This document shows positions 1 through 5,595 of a DNA stretch of 5,933 nucleotides, piece after piece. The DNA lies in assembly GCA_019239785.1 (NCBI GenBank), contig JAFAZM010000034.1, forward strand, positions 1-5,933, read 5' to 3'. The number at the start of each line of letters is the position of its first letter. The first letter of the stretch is position 1. The DNA comes from Sphingomonadaceae bacterium. Its GTDB lineage: Bacteria > Pseudomonadota > Alphaproteobacteria > Sphingomonadales > Sphingomonadaceae. Position numbers and translations under genes: made by a program. Under the pieces are notes generated by a model. The model searched no databases. It saw only the letters and a program-made list of their open reading frames with translations, and was not told the DNA's origin.

Positions 1-383
1 GCGGCGCGGATGTGGTTCACCTGCTTGCCGTCGAGGTTGACGCTGTCGAGCTGGACCATCTGGCCGCGAATCGGGCCGGCCGCGCCCTCGCCGATCACCT
101 CGAAGCTTGAAGGGTTCAGCTTGATCCCGACCCGCTCGGCATCCTCGGGCGTCAGGGCGACCGTGGTGGCGCCGGTGTCGACGACGAAGCGGACGAGCTG
201 GCCGTTGACGAGCGCGTGCACGTAGAAATGGCCGCCCTCGCTGCGATGCACCCGGGTCTCGACCGGCACCGCGCTGTAGGTCGTGCTGGTCGCCTCGGGC
301 GCGCCGGAATGCGAGCGTCCGCCGGGCATCAGCAGCCCGATGAACGCGCCGAATAAGACGACCCCGATCAGCCCCTTGGACAT
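1..383 (-). CDS. Membrane-anchored retropepsin-like aspartic protease (clan AA), C-terminus cut by window edge
   Basis: I read 127 residues from ATG at 383 to the window edge; the gene continues to the left. Residues 4-20 (from KGLIGVV to LLMP) form one hydrophobic helix, an N-terminal signal anchor that would place the rest in the periplasm. A linker of about 20 residues follows, then a beta-rich domain starting near residue 39. The sequence FVVDTGATTVALT (66-78) contains the D-T/S-G-A catalytic motif of retropepsin-like proteases, with Asp69 as the nucleophile-activating residue. These enzymes carry one such motif and work as homodimers. The layout matches the bacterial TIGR02281-type clan AA family of about 170-220 residues; its substrates are mostly unknown. 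The gene lies downstream of ispG on the same strand but is separated from it by a large inverted repeat, so it probably uses its own promoter near 419-435. The family call is confident; the role is not known. Confidence 0.85.
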   Translation of the reverse strand, partial: MSKGLIGVVLFGAFIGLLMPGGRSHSGAPEATSTTYSAVPVETRVHRSEGGHFYVHALVNGQLVRFVVDTGATTVALTPEDAERVGIKLNPSSFEVIGEGAAGPIRGQMVQLDSVNLDGKQVNHIRA

Positions 384-418
384 GGCGGCGCATTAGGGGC
401 GCAGCGGCTTAGATGGGC

Positions 419-435
419 TTAAAGCGAATGGTTAA
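419..435 (-). promoter_or_regulatory. Possible CtrA-like box / promoter of the aspartic protease gene
   Basis: Read on the minus strand this site is TTAACCATTCGCTTTAA, about 36 bp upstream of the protease ATG at 383. TTAACCAT matches the known half-site of the alphaproteobacterial cell-cycle regulator CtrA, and a second TTAA follows. The spacing is 9 bp, whereas the classical full site TTAA-N7-TTAA has 7. The same stretch can be read as a promoter: TTAACC, 17 bp, then CTAAGC. It is one of few AT-rich patches in this gap. The function is inferred from motif resemblance only. Confidence 0.3.
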
Positions 436-455
436 CGGGGAGCGACCGGGTGCAG

Positions 456-604
456 ACCAGATCCTCCCCTGCAAGGGGAGGGGGACCATGCGCAGCATGG
501 TGGTGGGGTATCAACCTCCGAGAATTTGCTGTCAGCGCTGATACCCCTCCACCACCGCCTTCGGCGGCGGTCCCCCTCCCCTTTCAGGGGAGGAGTGGGT
601 CGGG
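456..604. repeat. Composite fold-back repeat: about 150 bp inverted repeat with hairpins inside each arm
   Basis: The left arm (about 461-513) and right arm (about 539-598) are imperfect inverted copies separated by a spacer of about 25 nt. Each arm contains two small hairpins. The outer ones are CCTCCCCT/AGGGGAGG at 463-470 with 474-481 (left) and at 575-582 with 586-593 (right). The inner ones differ in sequence but both pair: ACCATGC/GCATGGT at 485-491 with 495-501 (left), and CCGCC/GGCGG at 555-559 with 563-567 (right). The arms meet at GGTATCA and TGATACC. It fills most of the gap between ispG (stop at 606) and the protease gene and begins only a few bases past the ispG stop, so its transcript could act as a terminator or mRNA-stabilising structure. 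It resembles dispersed REP/BIME or MITE-like elements; no ORF inside is credible. Confidence 0.75.
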
Positions 605-605
605 A

Positions 606-1739
606 TTATTCCGCGGCGTGCGCCACCACCGCGTTCGCGGCCTCGATCTCGGCCGCCTTCGCTTCGACCAATTTCACGATATGGTCGATCATCTCGGCGT
701 CCTGGACGTGATGGTCGGTGACGCCGGAAAGGTAGACCATATGCTTGCCGTTGCCGCCGCCGGTGATGCCGATGTCGGTCTCGCGCGCCTCACCCGGCCC
801 GTTGACGACGCAGCCGAGCACGGAGAGCGACATCGGCGTGCGGATATGGCTGAGCCTTTGCTCCAGCTTCTCGACGGTGCGGATCACGTCGAAGCCCTGG
901 CGGGCGCAGCTCGGGCAGGAGACGACGCGCACGCCGCGGTTGCGGATGCCGAGCGTCTTCAGGATCTCGTAGCCGACCCGCACCTCCTCCTCGGGCTCGG
1001 CCGAAAGAGAGACGCGGATCGTGTCGCCGATCCCGAACCAGAGCAGGGAGCCGATGCCGATCGCCGACTTGACGGTGCCCCCACGCTGGCCGCCCGCCTC
1101 GGTGATGCCGAGATGGAGCGGGCAATCGACCGCTTCGGCGAGCTGCTGGTAGGCGGCGACGGCGAGGAAATGGTCCGACGCCTTCACCGCCACCTTATAT
1201 TCGTGGAAGTCGTGGTCCTGGAGCAATTTGATATGGTCGAGAGCGCTTTCGACCAAAGCCTCGGGGCAAGGCTCGCCATATTTCTCGAGCAGGTCGCGCT
1301 CCAGGCTGCCGGCATTGACGCCGATCCGCATCGAGCAGCCGTTCGCCCGCGCGGCGCGCACCACCTCCGCGACCCGCTCGGAGGAGCCGATATTGCCCGG
1401 ATTGATCCGGAGGCAGGCGGCGCCGGCATCGGCCGCTTCGAGCGCGCGCTTGTAGTGGAAATGGATGTCGGCGACGATCGGCACGCGGGAGGCGCGGACG
1501 ATCTGCCTCAGCGCCGCGGTCGACTCCACATCGGGGCAGGAGACGCGGATGATGTCGACGCCAACGTCCTCGCAGCGGCGGATCTGGTCGATCGTCGCCT
1601 TCGCGTCGGAGGTCGGCGTGTTGGTCATCGTCTGCACGGAGATCGGCGCGTCGCCGCCGACCGGCACATTGCCGACCATGATCTGCCGCGACTTGCGCCG
1701 CACGATATCGCGCCAGGGCCTGATGGACATGGCGCGCAT
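606..1739 (-). CDS. ispG: 4-hydroxy-3-methylbut-2-en-1-yl diphosphate synthase (IspG/GcpE)
   Basis: This 377-residue protein is the cytosolic iron-sulfur enzyme of the MEP pathway. It reductively converts 2-C-methyl-D-erythritol 2,4-cyclodiphosphate to HMBPP, the precursor that IspH turns into IPP and DMAPP. The N-terminal TIM-barrel part carries hallmark stretches such as PISVQTMTNTPT (32-43), PIVADIHFHY (87-96) and RINPGNIG (111-118). The C-terminal domain supplies the [4Fe-4S] ligands: Cys275 and Cys278 (CPSC), Cys310 (LGCVVNGPGE) and Glu317. All are present and the length is normal for the compact bacterial form. ATG at 1739 gives the longest reading, but ATG at 1730 (MSIRPWRDI) matches the usual alphaproteobacterial N-terminus equally well or better; neither has a clear Shine-Dalgarno site. 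The gene starts 78 nt after the upstream stop codon, across a GC-rich hairpin, so it may be transcribed separately or by read-through. Confidence 0.97.
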   Translation of the reverse strand: MRAMSIRPWRDIVRRKSRQIMVGNVPVGGDAPISVQTMTNTPTSDAKATIDQIRRCEDVGVDIIRVSCPDVESTAALRQIVRASRVPIVADIHFHYKRALEAADAGAACLRINPGNIGSSERVAEVVRAARANGCSMRIGVNAGSLERDLLEKYGEPCPEALVESALDHIKLLQDHDFHEYKVAVKASDHFLAVAAYQQLAEAVDCPLHLGITEAGGQRGGTVKSAIGIGSLLWFGIGDTIRVSLSAEPEEEVRVGYEILKTLGIRNRGVRVVSCPSCARQGFDVIRTVEKLEQRLSHIRTPMSLSVLGCVVNGPGEARETDIGITGGGNGKHMVYLSGVTDHHVQDAEMIDHIVKLVEAKAAEIEAANAVVAHAAE

Positions 1740-1782
1740 ATAGGCGCTGGAAGGGTTTAGGGAAAGTTAGGGCATGATTTCA

Positions 1783-1804
1783 CCCCTCCCCTGAAGGGGA
1801 GGGG
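1783..1804. repeat. Single GC-rich hairpin related to the 456-604 repeat; possible terminator
   Basis: CCCCTCCCCT (1783-1792) and AGGGGAGGGG (1795-1804) form a perfect 10-bp stem around GA. It is essentially the same unit as the outer hairpins at 463-481 and 573-593, so it looks like a one-arm copy of that repeat family. It lies 13 nt past the stop codon of the 1818-2327 gene and 43 nt before the first ispG ATG. No T-tract follows on the minus strand, so intrinsic termination is possible but not shown. Confidence 0.6.
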
Positions 1805-1817
1805 CTAAGCCGACGAT

Positions 1818-2327
1818 TCAAAGCCGCCCGTTCTCCTCTAACAAATCCGGCCGATAGTGCCGCACCGCAGCCAGCAATTCGGCCTGGCCGCGGTCGAGAT
1901 AGGTGGTGTTGATTCCGAAATCGCCGAAGCCGAGAGCGCGATCGAGCGTGCCGGTGGCGCGCAGGACCGCATTGTCGGCTTGCTGCGGCGCATCCGGGGT
2001 CAGCTCGAACCGGACGATACGCTGCGCGCCGTGCCGGACGGGCAGGACCGAGCGGATCCGCGCCCAGGGCACCGGCTCGGGCGAGAAGCGCGGCGCATAG
2101 ACACCGGCCCCATCGATCCGCGCCTCGACCCCGCCGCCGCGGCCGCGGCGGAGGAAGATGTAGGCAATGGCGAAGCACACCGCGACGATCGACCAGCCGG
2201 TCACCGGATAATAACCACTGTTGTTCGGGATCACGCCGGCGGCGGCGAAGCCGATCAGGGAGAGCATGAAGCAGAGGCCGGCGAGGATGTAGCTGGCCTT
2301 CATCGAGTAGCGCGCTTCGTAGACCAT
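1818..2327 (-). CDS. Small two-helix membrane protein with a possible PH-like cytosolic domain
   Basis: The 169-residue protein has two hydrophobic helices near the N-terminus (about 13-31 and 43-60), joined by a short loop that includes PNNSGYYP. A basic stretch, RRGRG (60-64), follows and suggests the C-terminal 105 residues are cytosolic by the positive-inside rule. That part opens with VEARIDGAGVYAPRFSPEPVPWARI (67-91). This pattern of a strand, a Gly turn and then a 'PW..I' segment is typical of small bacterial PH-like domains on membrane proteins such as the STM3941-type family; I infer the fold from this resemblance alone. The start is well supported: GGGAGG at 2332-2337 lies 4 nt before ATG 2327, inside the 13-nt gap after the peptidase stop codon. 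That spacing points to co-transcription and translational coupling with the peptidase. The function is unknown. Confidence 0.82.
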   Translation of the reverse strand: MVYEARYSMKASYILAGLCFMLSLIGFAAAGVIPNNSGYYPVTGWSIVAVCFAIAYIFLRRGRGGGVEARIDGAGVYAPRFSPEPVPWARIRSVLPVRHGAQRIVRFELTPDAPQQADNAVLRATGTLDRALGFGDFGINTTYLDRGQAELLAAVRHYRPDLLEENGRL

Positions 2328-2331
2328 TCTG

Positions 2332-2337
2332 CCTCCC
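2332..2337 (-). promoter_or_regulatory. Shine-Dalgarno site fixing the start at 2327
   Basis: GGGAGG on the minus strand, 4 nt upstream of the ATG, within the 13-nt intercistronic gap. It favours this start over the in-frame ATG eight codons further in (Met9). Confidence 0.7.
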
Positions 2338-2340
2338 TGC

Positions 2341-3588
2341 TCAGCCGAACGGATTCTCGAGCGAGGGCGGCGGCGTCGAGAAGAAGCGCGGCCCCGATTC
2401 GGTCATGTGGAAGCAGTCCTCGAGCCGTATACCGAACTTGCCGGGCAGGTAGAGGCCGGGCTCGTCGGAGAAGCACATGCCGGGGCGAAGCAAGGTCGTC
2501 TCGCCATGGACGAGGTTGACCGGCTCGTGGCCGTCGAGGCCGATGCCGTGGCCGGTGCGGTGGGAGAGGCCCGGCAGCCGGTAGCCCGGGCCGTAGCCCC
2601 AGCGCTCGTACTGGGCGCGCACCGCATCGTCGACGCTGCCGGCCGGGCGGCCCACCTGAGCGGCGCGGATCGCGATCTGCTGGCCTTCATGGACCTGGTC
2701 CCAGACCCGGCGCTGCGCGTCGTTCGGCCGGCCGAAGACGAAGGTGCGCGAGATGTCCGACTGATAGCCCTCGACCGTGCAGCCGCAGTCCATCAGCACC
2801 ACTTCCCCCTCGCGCACCGCCTGCGGCTGGCCGGAGCCGTGCGGATAGGCGCTCGCCTCGCCGAGCAGGATCAGGGCGAATTCGGGGCTGCCGCCGAGCG
2901 CCTCCGTAGCGCCGTTCATGATCGCCCCGATCCGCGCCGGGTTCATCCCGGCCTCGATCCGCGGGAAGGTGTAGCGATAGGCGGCGATGGTGATGTCGGT
3001 CGCCTTCTGCATCAAGGCTAGCTCGTGCGCCGATTTGAGCATCCGGCAGCCGCGCACGATGCCGGCGCCGTTGCGGACCTCGACATGCGGCATCGCCCGC
3101 CTGAGCCCGTCGACCGCGAAGAAGCGCACCCGTTCCTCGATCGCGACCGGTCCGGTGAGGCGGCGGTCGCGCAGGAAGCCGGCGACGGTGACGAGCGGGT
3201 CCTCGTCCTCGTTCCAGACGCGAACGTCCGCCGGCACCTTCAGGCTTTCCCGGACCGACGGCTCCTCGAAATGCGGGGTGACGATGCAAGGCTCGCCGCG
3301 CTGCGGCAGGATCGCGGCGGTGAGCCGCTCGCTCAAATGCCAATGCACACCGGTGAAGTAGATCATCGAGGCGCCGGGCTCGATCAGCAGCGCGGAGATG
3401 CCGGCCTCACCCATCAGGCGCTGGGCGCGAGCGATGCGGGCGAGATGCTCGCCCTGCGAGATCGGGACGACGTCGCCGGTCATCGGCCGCAGCGCCGCGG
3501 CCGCCTCCTCGGCGAACAGCCGCGTGGGGCCGGAGAGCAGGAGGGCGGCCCCGCCCATCGCCAGGAGATCGCGCCGGCTCGTCAGCAT
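2341..3588 (-). CDS. Tat-exported M24 family metallopeptidase (Xaa-Pro aminopeptidase/prolidase-like)
   Basis: The 415-residue protein begins with a twin-arginine signal: SRRDLLA (4-10), then a hydrophobic stretch to about residue 25, with a likely cut after LFA (24-26). The mature protein has a creatinase/prolidase N-terminal domain (about 45-175) and a 'pita-bread' M24 catalytic domain (about 185-405). The five dinuclear-metal ligands of the family are visible: Asp267 (LMDCG), Asp278 (QSDISRTF), His347 (TGHGIG), Glu376 (DEPGLY) and Glu390 (RLEDC). A substrate-site His250 (PHGSG) is also present. It is therefore expected to be active, removing N-terminal residues before proline, or cleaving X-Pro dipeptides, in the periplasm. 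Export by Tat fits a cofactor loaded in the cytoplasm. Exact substrate specificity cannot be read from sequence. It heads a probable operon with the 1818-2327 gene and is divergent from the acyltransferase. No clear Shine-Dalgarno site precedes ATG 3588. Confidence 0.92.
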   Translation of the reverse strand: MLTSRRDLLAMGGAALLLSGPTRLFAEEAAAALRPMTGDVVPISQGEHLARIARAQRLMGEAGISALLIEPGASMIYFTGVHWHLSERLTAAILPQRGEPCIVTPHFEEPSVRESLKVPADVRVWNEDEDPLVTVAGFLRDRRLTGPVAIEERVRFFAVDGLRRAMPHVEVRNGAGIVRGCRMLKSAHELALMQKATDITIAAYRYTFPRIEAGMNPARIGAIMNGATEALGGSPEFALILLGEASAYPHGSGQPQAVREGEVVLMDCGCTVEGYQSDISRTFVFGRPNDAQRRVWDQVHEGQQIAIRAAQVGRPAGSVDDAVRAQYERWGYGPGYRLPGLSHRTGHGIGLDGHEPVNLVHGETTLLRPGMCFSDEPGLYLPGKFGIRLEDCFHMTESGPRFFSTPPPSLENPFG

Positions 3589-3698
3589 CAGGCGAGGTTG
3601 GACCGGCGCGCCGGGATTGTCCAGAATCGGGATTGGCGGCCGGGCCGTTAACCCTGCAATTCAATTCGATTGCCGCATTGCGCGGCTAAAGAGCGGCG
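3589..3698. promoter_or_regulatory. Divergent intergenic region between peptidase and acyltransferase genes
   Basis: These 110 bp must hold the promoters of both divergent genes. Visible elements are a perfect 12-bp palindrome CCGGCGCGCCGG (3603-3614), a direct repeat GGGATTG (3613-3619 and 3629-3635, 16 bp apart), and GTTAAC (3647-3652) leading into an AT-rich stretch (about 3655-3672). I could not place convincing -35/-10 pairs. The palindrome and direct repeat lie on the peptidase side and could be operators, but either may be chance in such GC-rich DNA. Confidence 0.45.
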
Positions 3699-4901
3699 AT
3701 GGACCATGATGGCCCCTCTTCGCGCGACGGCGCTCCGCCGTCCCGCCATTACGGACTGGACTGGCTGCGGATCCACGCCTTCCTGCTGCTGATCCTCTAT
3801 CATGCCGGGCTGGCCTTCGCGCCGGGCCCCTGGGTGATCAAGCTCGCCGAGGTGGAATGGCCAGCCTATCCGATGCTGTTCCTCTCCTCGTGGCGGCTGG
3901 CATTGCCGTTCGTCATTGCCGGCTATGCGAGCAGGACGATGCTGGCGCGGCTCGGCGACGTGCCGAGCTTCGTGCGCGAGCGAACCCAGCGGCTGCTCCT
4001 CCCTTTGCTGTTCGCGATGGCAGTGCTGATCCCGCCCCAGACCTGGGTGCGGCTTCGCGAAGCCCATTACGGCCACGATTATTCCTATTTCCTCGCCCAT
4101 GACGGCTTCAGCTTCCACCGCTTCCACGGGGTGACGATGCCCGCCTGGGAGCATCTCTGGTTCCTCTTCTATCTGTGGACCTTCACCATGGCGCTGCTCG
4201 CCGCGGCCGCCTATGCGCCCCCCGGGCTGAGGGCCTGGGCCGCGGCGACGCCGTCATGGCTCGCCAAGGGGTCGCGATTGTTGTGGGCGCCGCTCGCTTA
4301 TTTCGCCGCGGCCCGGGTCGGGATCGTGTTCACGCTCGGCGAAGCGCACGGGCTGTTCAACGACTGGCTGAGCGACTTCGTCTACCTGCCCTGCTTCCTG
4401 TTCGGCTATGCGCTCGCCGGCACGCCGGGCCTGTGGCCGGCTATAGCCCGGTTGTGGCGGCCGGCGCTCGCGGTCGCGCTGGCGAGCTTCGCCGTGATGG
4501 CTGCGGTGGAGATCGCCTATCCGGGGGAAAGCCATCCCAGCCATCTCGCCATGGCGGTCGACAGGGCGGCGATGGGGGCGATGCTGTGGAGCATGACCTT
4601 GGTGATGCTGCACCTCGCCGGCACCTTGCTGAACCGCGACCATCGCTGGCGCCGGCCGCTCGCCGAGGCGGTCTTCCCCGCCTACATCGTCCACCAGACG
4701 ATCATCGTGCTGGTCGCCTGGTGGCTGCAGCCGCTGGCGCTGCCGCCGGGACCGGCCTTCGCGATCGTGGTCGTGGCGACCGCGGCCGGCTGCTGGCTGT
4801 TCTGGCGGCTCGGCCGCGCAGCCGGCAGCTTGCGGCCGCTGCTCGGCCTGGGGCCGCAGCCGGCGGCGCGCCATGCGCGGGTCGGGGCCGAGGCCGTCTG
4901 A
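3699..4901 (+). CDS. Acyltransferase family 3 membrane protein (OpgC/MdoC-like)
   Basis: The 400-residue protein is a polytopic membrane protein with roughly ten hydrophobic segments between residues 22 and 372. The N-terminus shows family landmarks: YGLDWLRIHAF (18-28), the conserved His35 in LILYHAGLAF, WRLALPFVIAGYASR (65-79), and VRERTQRLLLPLLFA (92-106) with the basic residues before the third helix. FPAYIVHQ (326-333) near the C-terminus matches the usual FPxYxxHQ segment. The overall order resembles E. coli OpgC, which succinylates osmoregulated periplasmic glucans, so the likely job is moving an acyl group across the membrane to an O-position on a glucan, lipid or surface polysaccharide. 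The acceptor is not known, and no glucan-synthesis gene lies in the window. ATG 3699 is preceded only by a weak purine run (AAAGAG, 3688-3693). The gene appears monocistronic. Confidence 0.9.
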   Translation: MDHDGPSSRDGAPPSRHYGLDWLRIHAFLLLILYHAGLAFAPGPWVIKLAEVEWPAYPMLFLSSWRLALPFVIAGYASRTMLARLGDVPSFVRERTQRLLLPLLFAMAVLIPPQTWVRLREAHYGHDYSYFLAHDGFSFHRFHGVTMPAWEHLWFLFYLWTFTMALLAAAAYAPPGLRAWAAATPSWLAKGSRLLWAPLAYFAAARVGIVFTLGEAHGLFNDWLSDFVYLPCFLFGYALAGTPGLWPAIARLWRPALAVALASFAVMAAVEIAYPGESHPSHLAMAVDRAAMGAMLWSMTLVMLHLAGTLLNRDHRWRRPLAEAVFPAYIVHQTIIVLVAWWLQPLALPPGPAFAIVVVATAAGCWLFWRLGRAAGSLRPLLGLGPQPAARHARVGAEAV

Positions 4902-4933
4902 ACCGGCGCCGCGCGCGGCGGGGCCACGATGCC

Positions 4934-4956
4934 GTAAGCGGTCTCCACCGCTTTAC
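4934..4956. terminator. Imperfect hairpin after the acyltransferase gene, possible terminator or leader structure
   Basis: GTAAGCGGT (4934-4942) pairs with ACCGCTTTAC (4947-4956) around a CTCC loop, leaving one bulged T. It lies 32 nt past the acyltransferase stop codon and 32 nt before the next ATG. No T-tract follows; instead there is an AT-rich TTAACC-containing stretch. It could end the acyltransferase transcript or lie at the promoter of the downstream small gene. Confidence 0.4.
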
Positions 4957-4959
4957 CCT

Positions 4960-4985
4960 GAAATTAACCTGTTGATTTTAGAGGA
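4960..4985 (+). promoter_or_regulatory. AT-rich upstream element and Shine-Dalgarno site of the 88-residue protein gene
   Basis: A clearly AT-rich patch (4960-4980) containing TTAACC at 4964-4969 leads directly into AGAGGA (4980-4985), a good ribosome binding site 3 nt before ATG 4989. TTAACC also occurs upstream of the protease and acyltransferase genes. The ribosome site decides the start; the promoter or regulator role of the AT-rich part is conjecture. Confidence 0.45.
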
Positions 4986-4988
4986 CCT

Positions 4989-5255
4989 ATGTCCCCACCC
5001 CCCGGGGACATCGCTCTGGGTCCGCCGCAGGCTGGTCCGTCGGCGGCGGACCCCTTGTTGGGAGCCATGTCGCGCGCCGTGGAACCTTCAGCCCCGATCG
5101 GAACGAAGCCCATCCCCTGTGCCGGCCGCGCCGACGCGCCGCCAGAATTCCGGGACGCCGACGCATTGCTCGCCCAACTGCGGGACGGGCTGGAGCGCGC
5201 GCGTCAGCTGGTGACGGAAGCCAGGCGCACGCTGCACCCGGCCACGGACGATTAG
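4989..5255 (+). CDS. Small hypothetical protein, proline-rich N-terminus and helical C-terminus
   Basis: I do not recognise this 88-residue protein. The first 52 residues hold 13 prolines plus many Gly and Ala, so this half should be disordered. Residues 54-82 (from FRDADAL to ARRTL) look like one long amphipathic helix, with A57, L61, L64, L68, A71, V75, A78 and L82 on one face and charged residues (R, E, D) on the other, as in a small coiled-coil or docking helix. There is no signal peptide or membrane segment, so it is probably cytosolic. The start at 4989 is supported by AGAGGA just upstream; Met27 (ATG 5067) is a possible shorter start. The gene stands alone: a hairpin precedes it and two follow. 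That isolation, the AT-rich upstream patch and the ribosome site argue for a real gene, although another frame is also open here. Confidence 0.62.
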   Translation: MSPPPGDIALGPPQAGPSAADPLLGAMSRAVEPSAPIGTKPIPCAGRADAPPEFRDADALLAQLRDGLERARQLVTEARRTLHPATDD

Positions 5256-5260
5256 GCCCG

Positions 5261-5306
5261 TTCCCGGCTGGATTGAACCGGGAAGGAGCCTGGTTTCCTT
5301 TGTTTT
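5261..5306 (+). terminator. Probable intrinsic terminator of the 88-residue protein gene
   Basis: TTCCCGG (5261-5267) and CCGGGAA (5278-5284) form a 7-bp stem with a 10-nt loop, starting 5 nt after the stop codon. A T-rich run (about 5291-5306, TGGTTTCCTTTGTTTT) follows after 6 nt. The T-tract is interrupted and slightly distant, so efficiency may be moderate. Confidence 0.5.
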
Positions 5307-5308
5307 CC

Positions 5309-5350
5309 GTGTTTTCCGAGTCGCCGGATGTTCATCCGGCTCGAAAACAC
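5309..5350. terminator. Long bulged hairpin between convergent genes, possible bidirectional terminator
   Basis: Three stem blocks pair in order: GTGTTTT (5309-5315) with AAAACAC (5344-5350), CGAG (5317-5320) with CTCG (5340-5343), and CCGGAT (5324-5329) with ATCCGG (5334-5339). The loop is GTTC, and bulges of 1 and 3 nt lie on the left arm. This gives 17 base pairs. It ends one base before the stop codon of the minus-strand gene at 5352 and lies 53 nt past the plus-strand stop, a typical place for a shared terminator. The A/T outer stem could supply a partial U-tract. Confidence 0.6.
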
Positions 5351-5351
5351 T

Positions 5352-5579
5352 CTAGGGCCGGCTCTTGCGGGCGCAGACCATCGTGAAGGCGATCGTCACC
5401 AGGGCGAAGGAGGCGAAGGACAGCAATTCCGCATGCGGGAGGTTCCAGATCGCCGGCAGGAAGAAGCAGAGCATCACGGCGCAGGCATAGAGGATCGTCG
5501 CAAGCCAGCCCTGCCAGCTGATCGGCAGATTGCGCGTGCCGTAGCCGCGCCGCCCGAACCAGGCCCCGTCACCAGCCAT
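5352..5579 (-). CDS. Small two-helix membrane protein with WF / W-x-G N-terminal motif
   Basis: The 75-residue protein has a short polar N-terminus carrying AWFGRRGYGTRNLPISWQGW (6-25), then two hydrophobic helices (about 24-42 and 50-70) and a basic tail, ARKSRP. The pattern 'WF..R.YG....P.SWQGW' followed by two helices recurs in many small uncharacterised proteobacterial membrane proteins that I know by pattern but not by function. The tail is basic and so is the N-terminal segment, so both ends are probably cytosolic. GGGAGG at 5587-5592, 7 nt before ATG 5579, supports the start. It is the last gene of a tight cluster: 16 nt after the miniprotein stop codon and just before the hairpin at 5309-5350. 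It appears to be a distant paralogue of the partial gene at 5705-5933. A role in the inner membrane is expected; nothing more specific can be said. Confidence 0.78.
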   Translation of the reverse strand: MAGDGAWFGRRGYGTRNLPISWQGWLATILYACAVMLCFFLPAIWNLPHAELLSFASFALVTIAFTMVCARKSRP

Positions 5580-5586
5580 CCCATGC

Positions 5587-5592
5587 CCTCCC
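5587..5592 (-). promoter_or_regulatory. Shine-Dalgarno site for the 5352-5579 gene
   Basis: GGGAGG on the minus strand, 7 nt before ATG 5579. A second, out-of-frame ATG (5584) lies between this site and the chosen start, but only 2 nt after the site. The 7-nt spacing and the family-like N-terminus favour 5579. Confidence 0.55.
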
Positions 5593-5595
5593 GGG

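Noticed and set aside
456..604. Possible CRISPR, insertion sequence end or tRNA-like structure
   Set aside because: There are no regular direct repeats with spacers, no transposase frame, no target-site duplication I could see, and no cloverleaf or T-loop signature. A palindromic dispersed repeat fits better.
450..1760. Long plus-strand open frame of 436 codons opposite ispG
   Set aside because: It lies antisense to an unmistakable ispG with intact cluster ligands. Its translation is rich in D, A, R, G and H, typical of the shadow of a GC-rich gene, and it starts inside the fold-back repeat.
1857..2519. Plus-strand open frame of 220 codons across two minus-strand genes
   Set aside because: It crosses the junction between the peptidase gene and the small membrane protein gene on the other strand, both of which have family features or a good ribosome site. 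Composition is typical of an antisense shadow.
4175..4975. Plus-strand frame of 266 codons overlapping the acyltransferase
   Set aside because: It is Arg/Gly/Ala-rich, lacks any motif, and overlaps a clear acyltransferase-3 protein whose conserved C-terminal segment would otherwise be unexplained.
4873..5214. Plus-strand frame of 113 codons overlapping the 88-residue gene
   Set aside because: It starts inside the acyltransferase gene, has no good ribosome site, and its product is a Pro/Arg/Ser-rich string. The 4989 frame has AGAGGA upstream and a plausible amphipathic helix.
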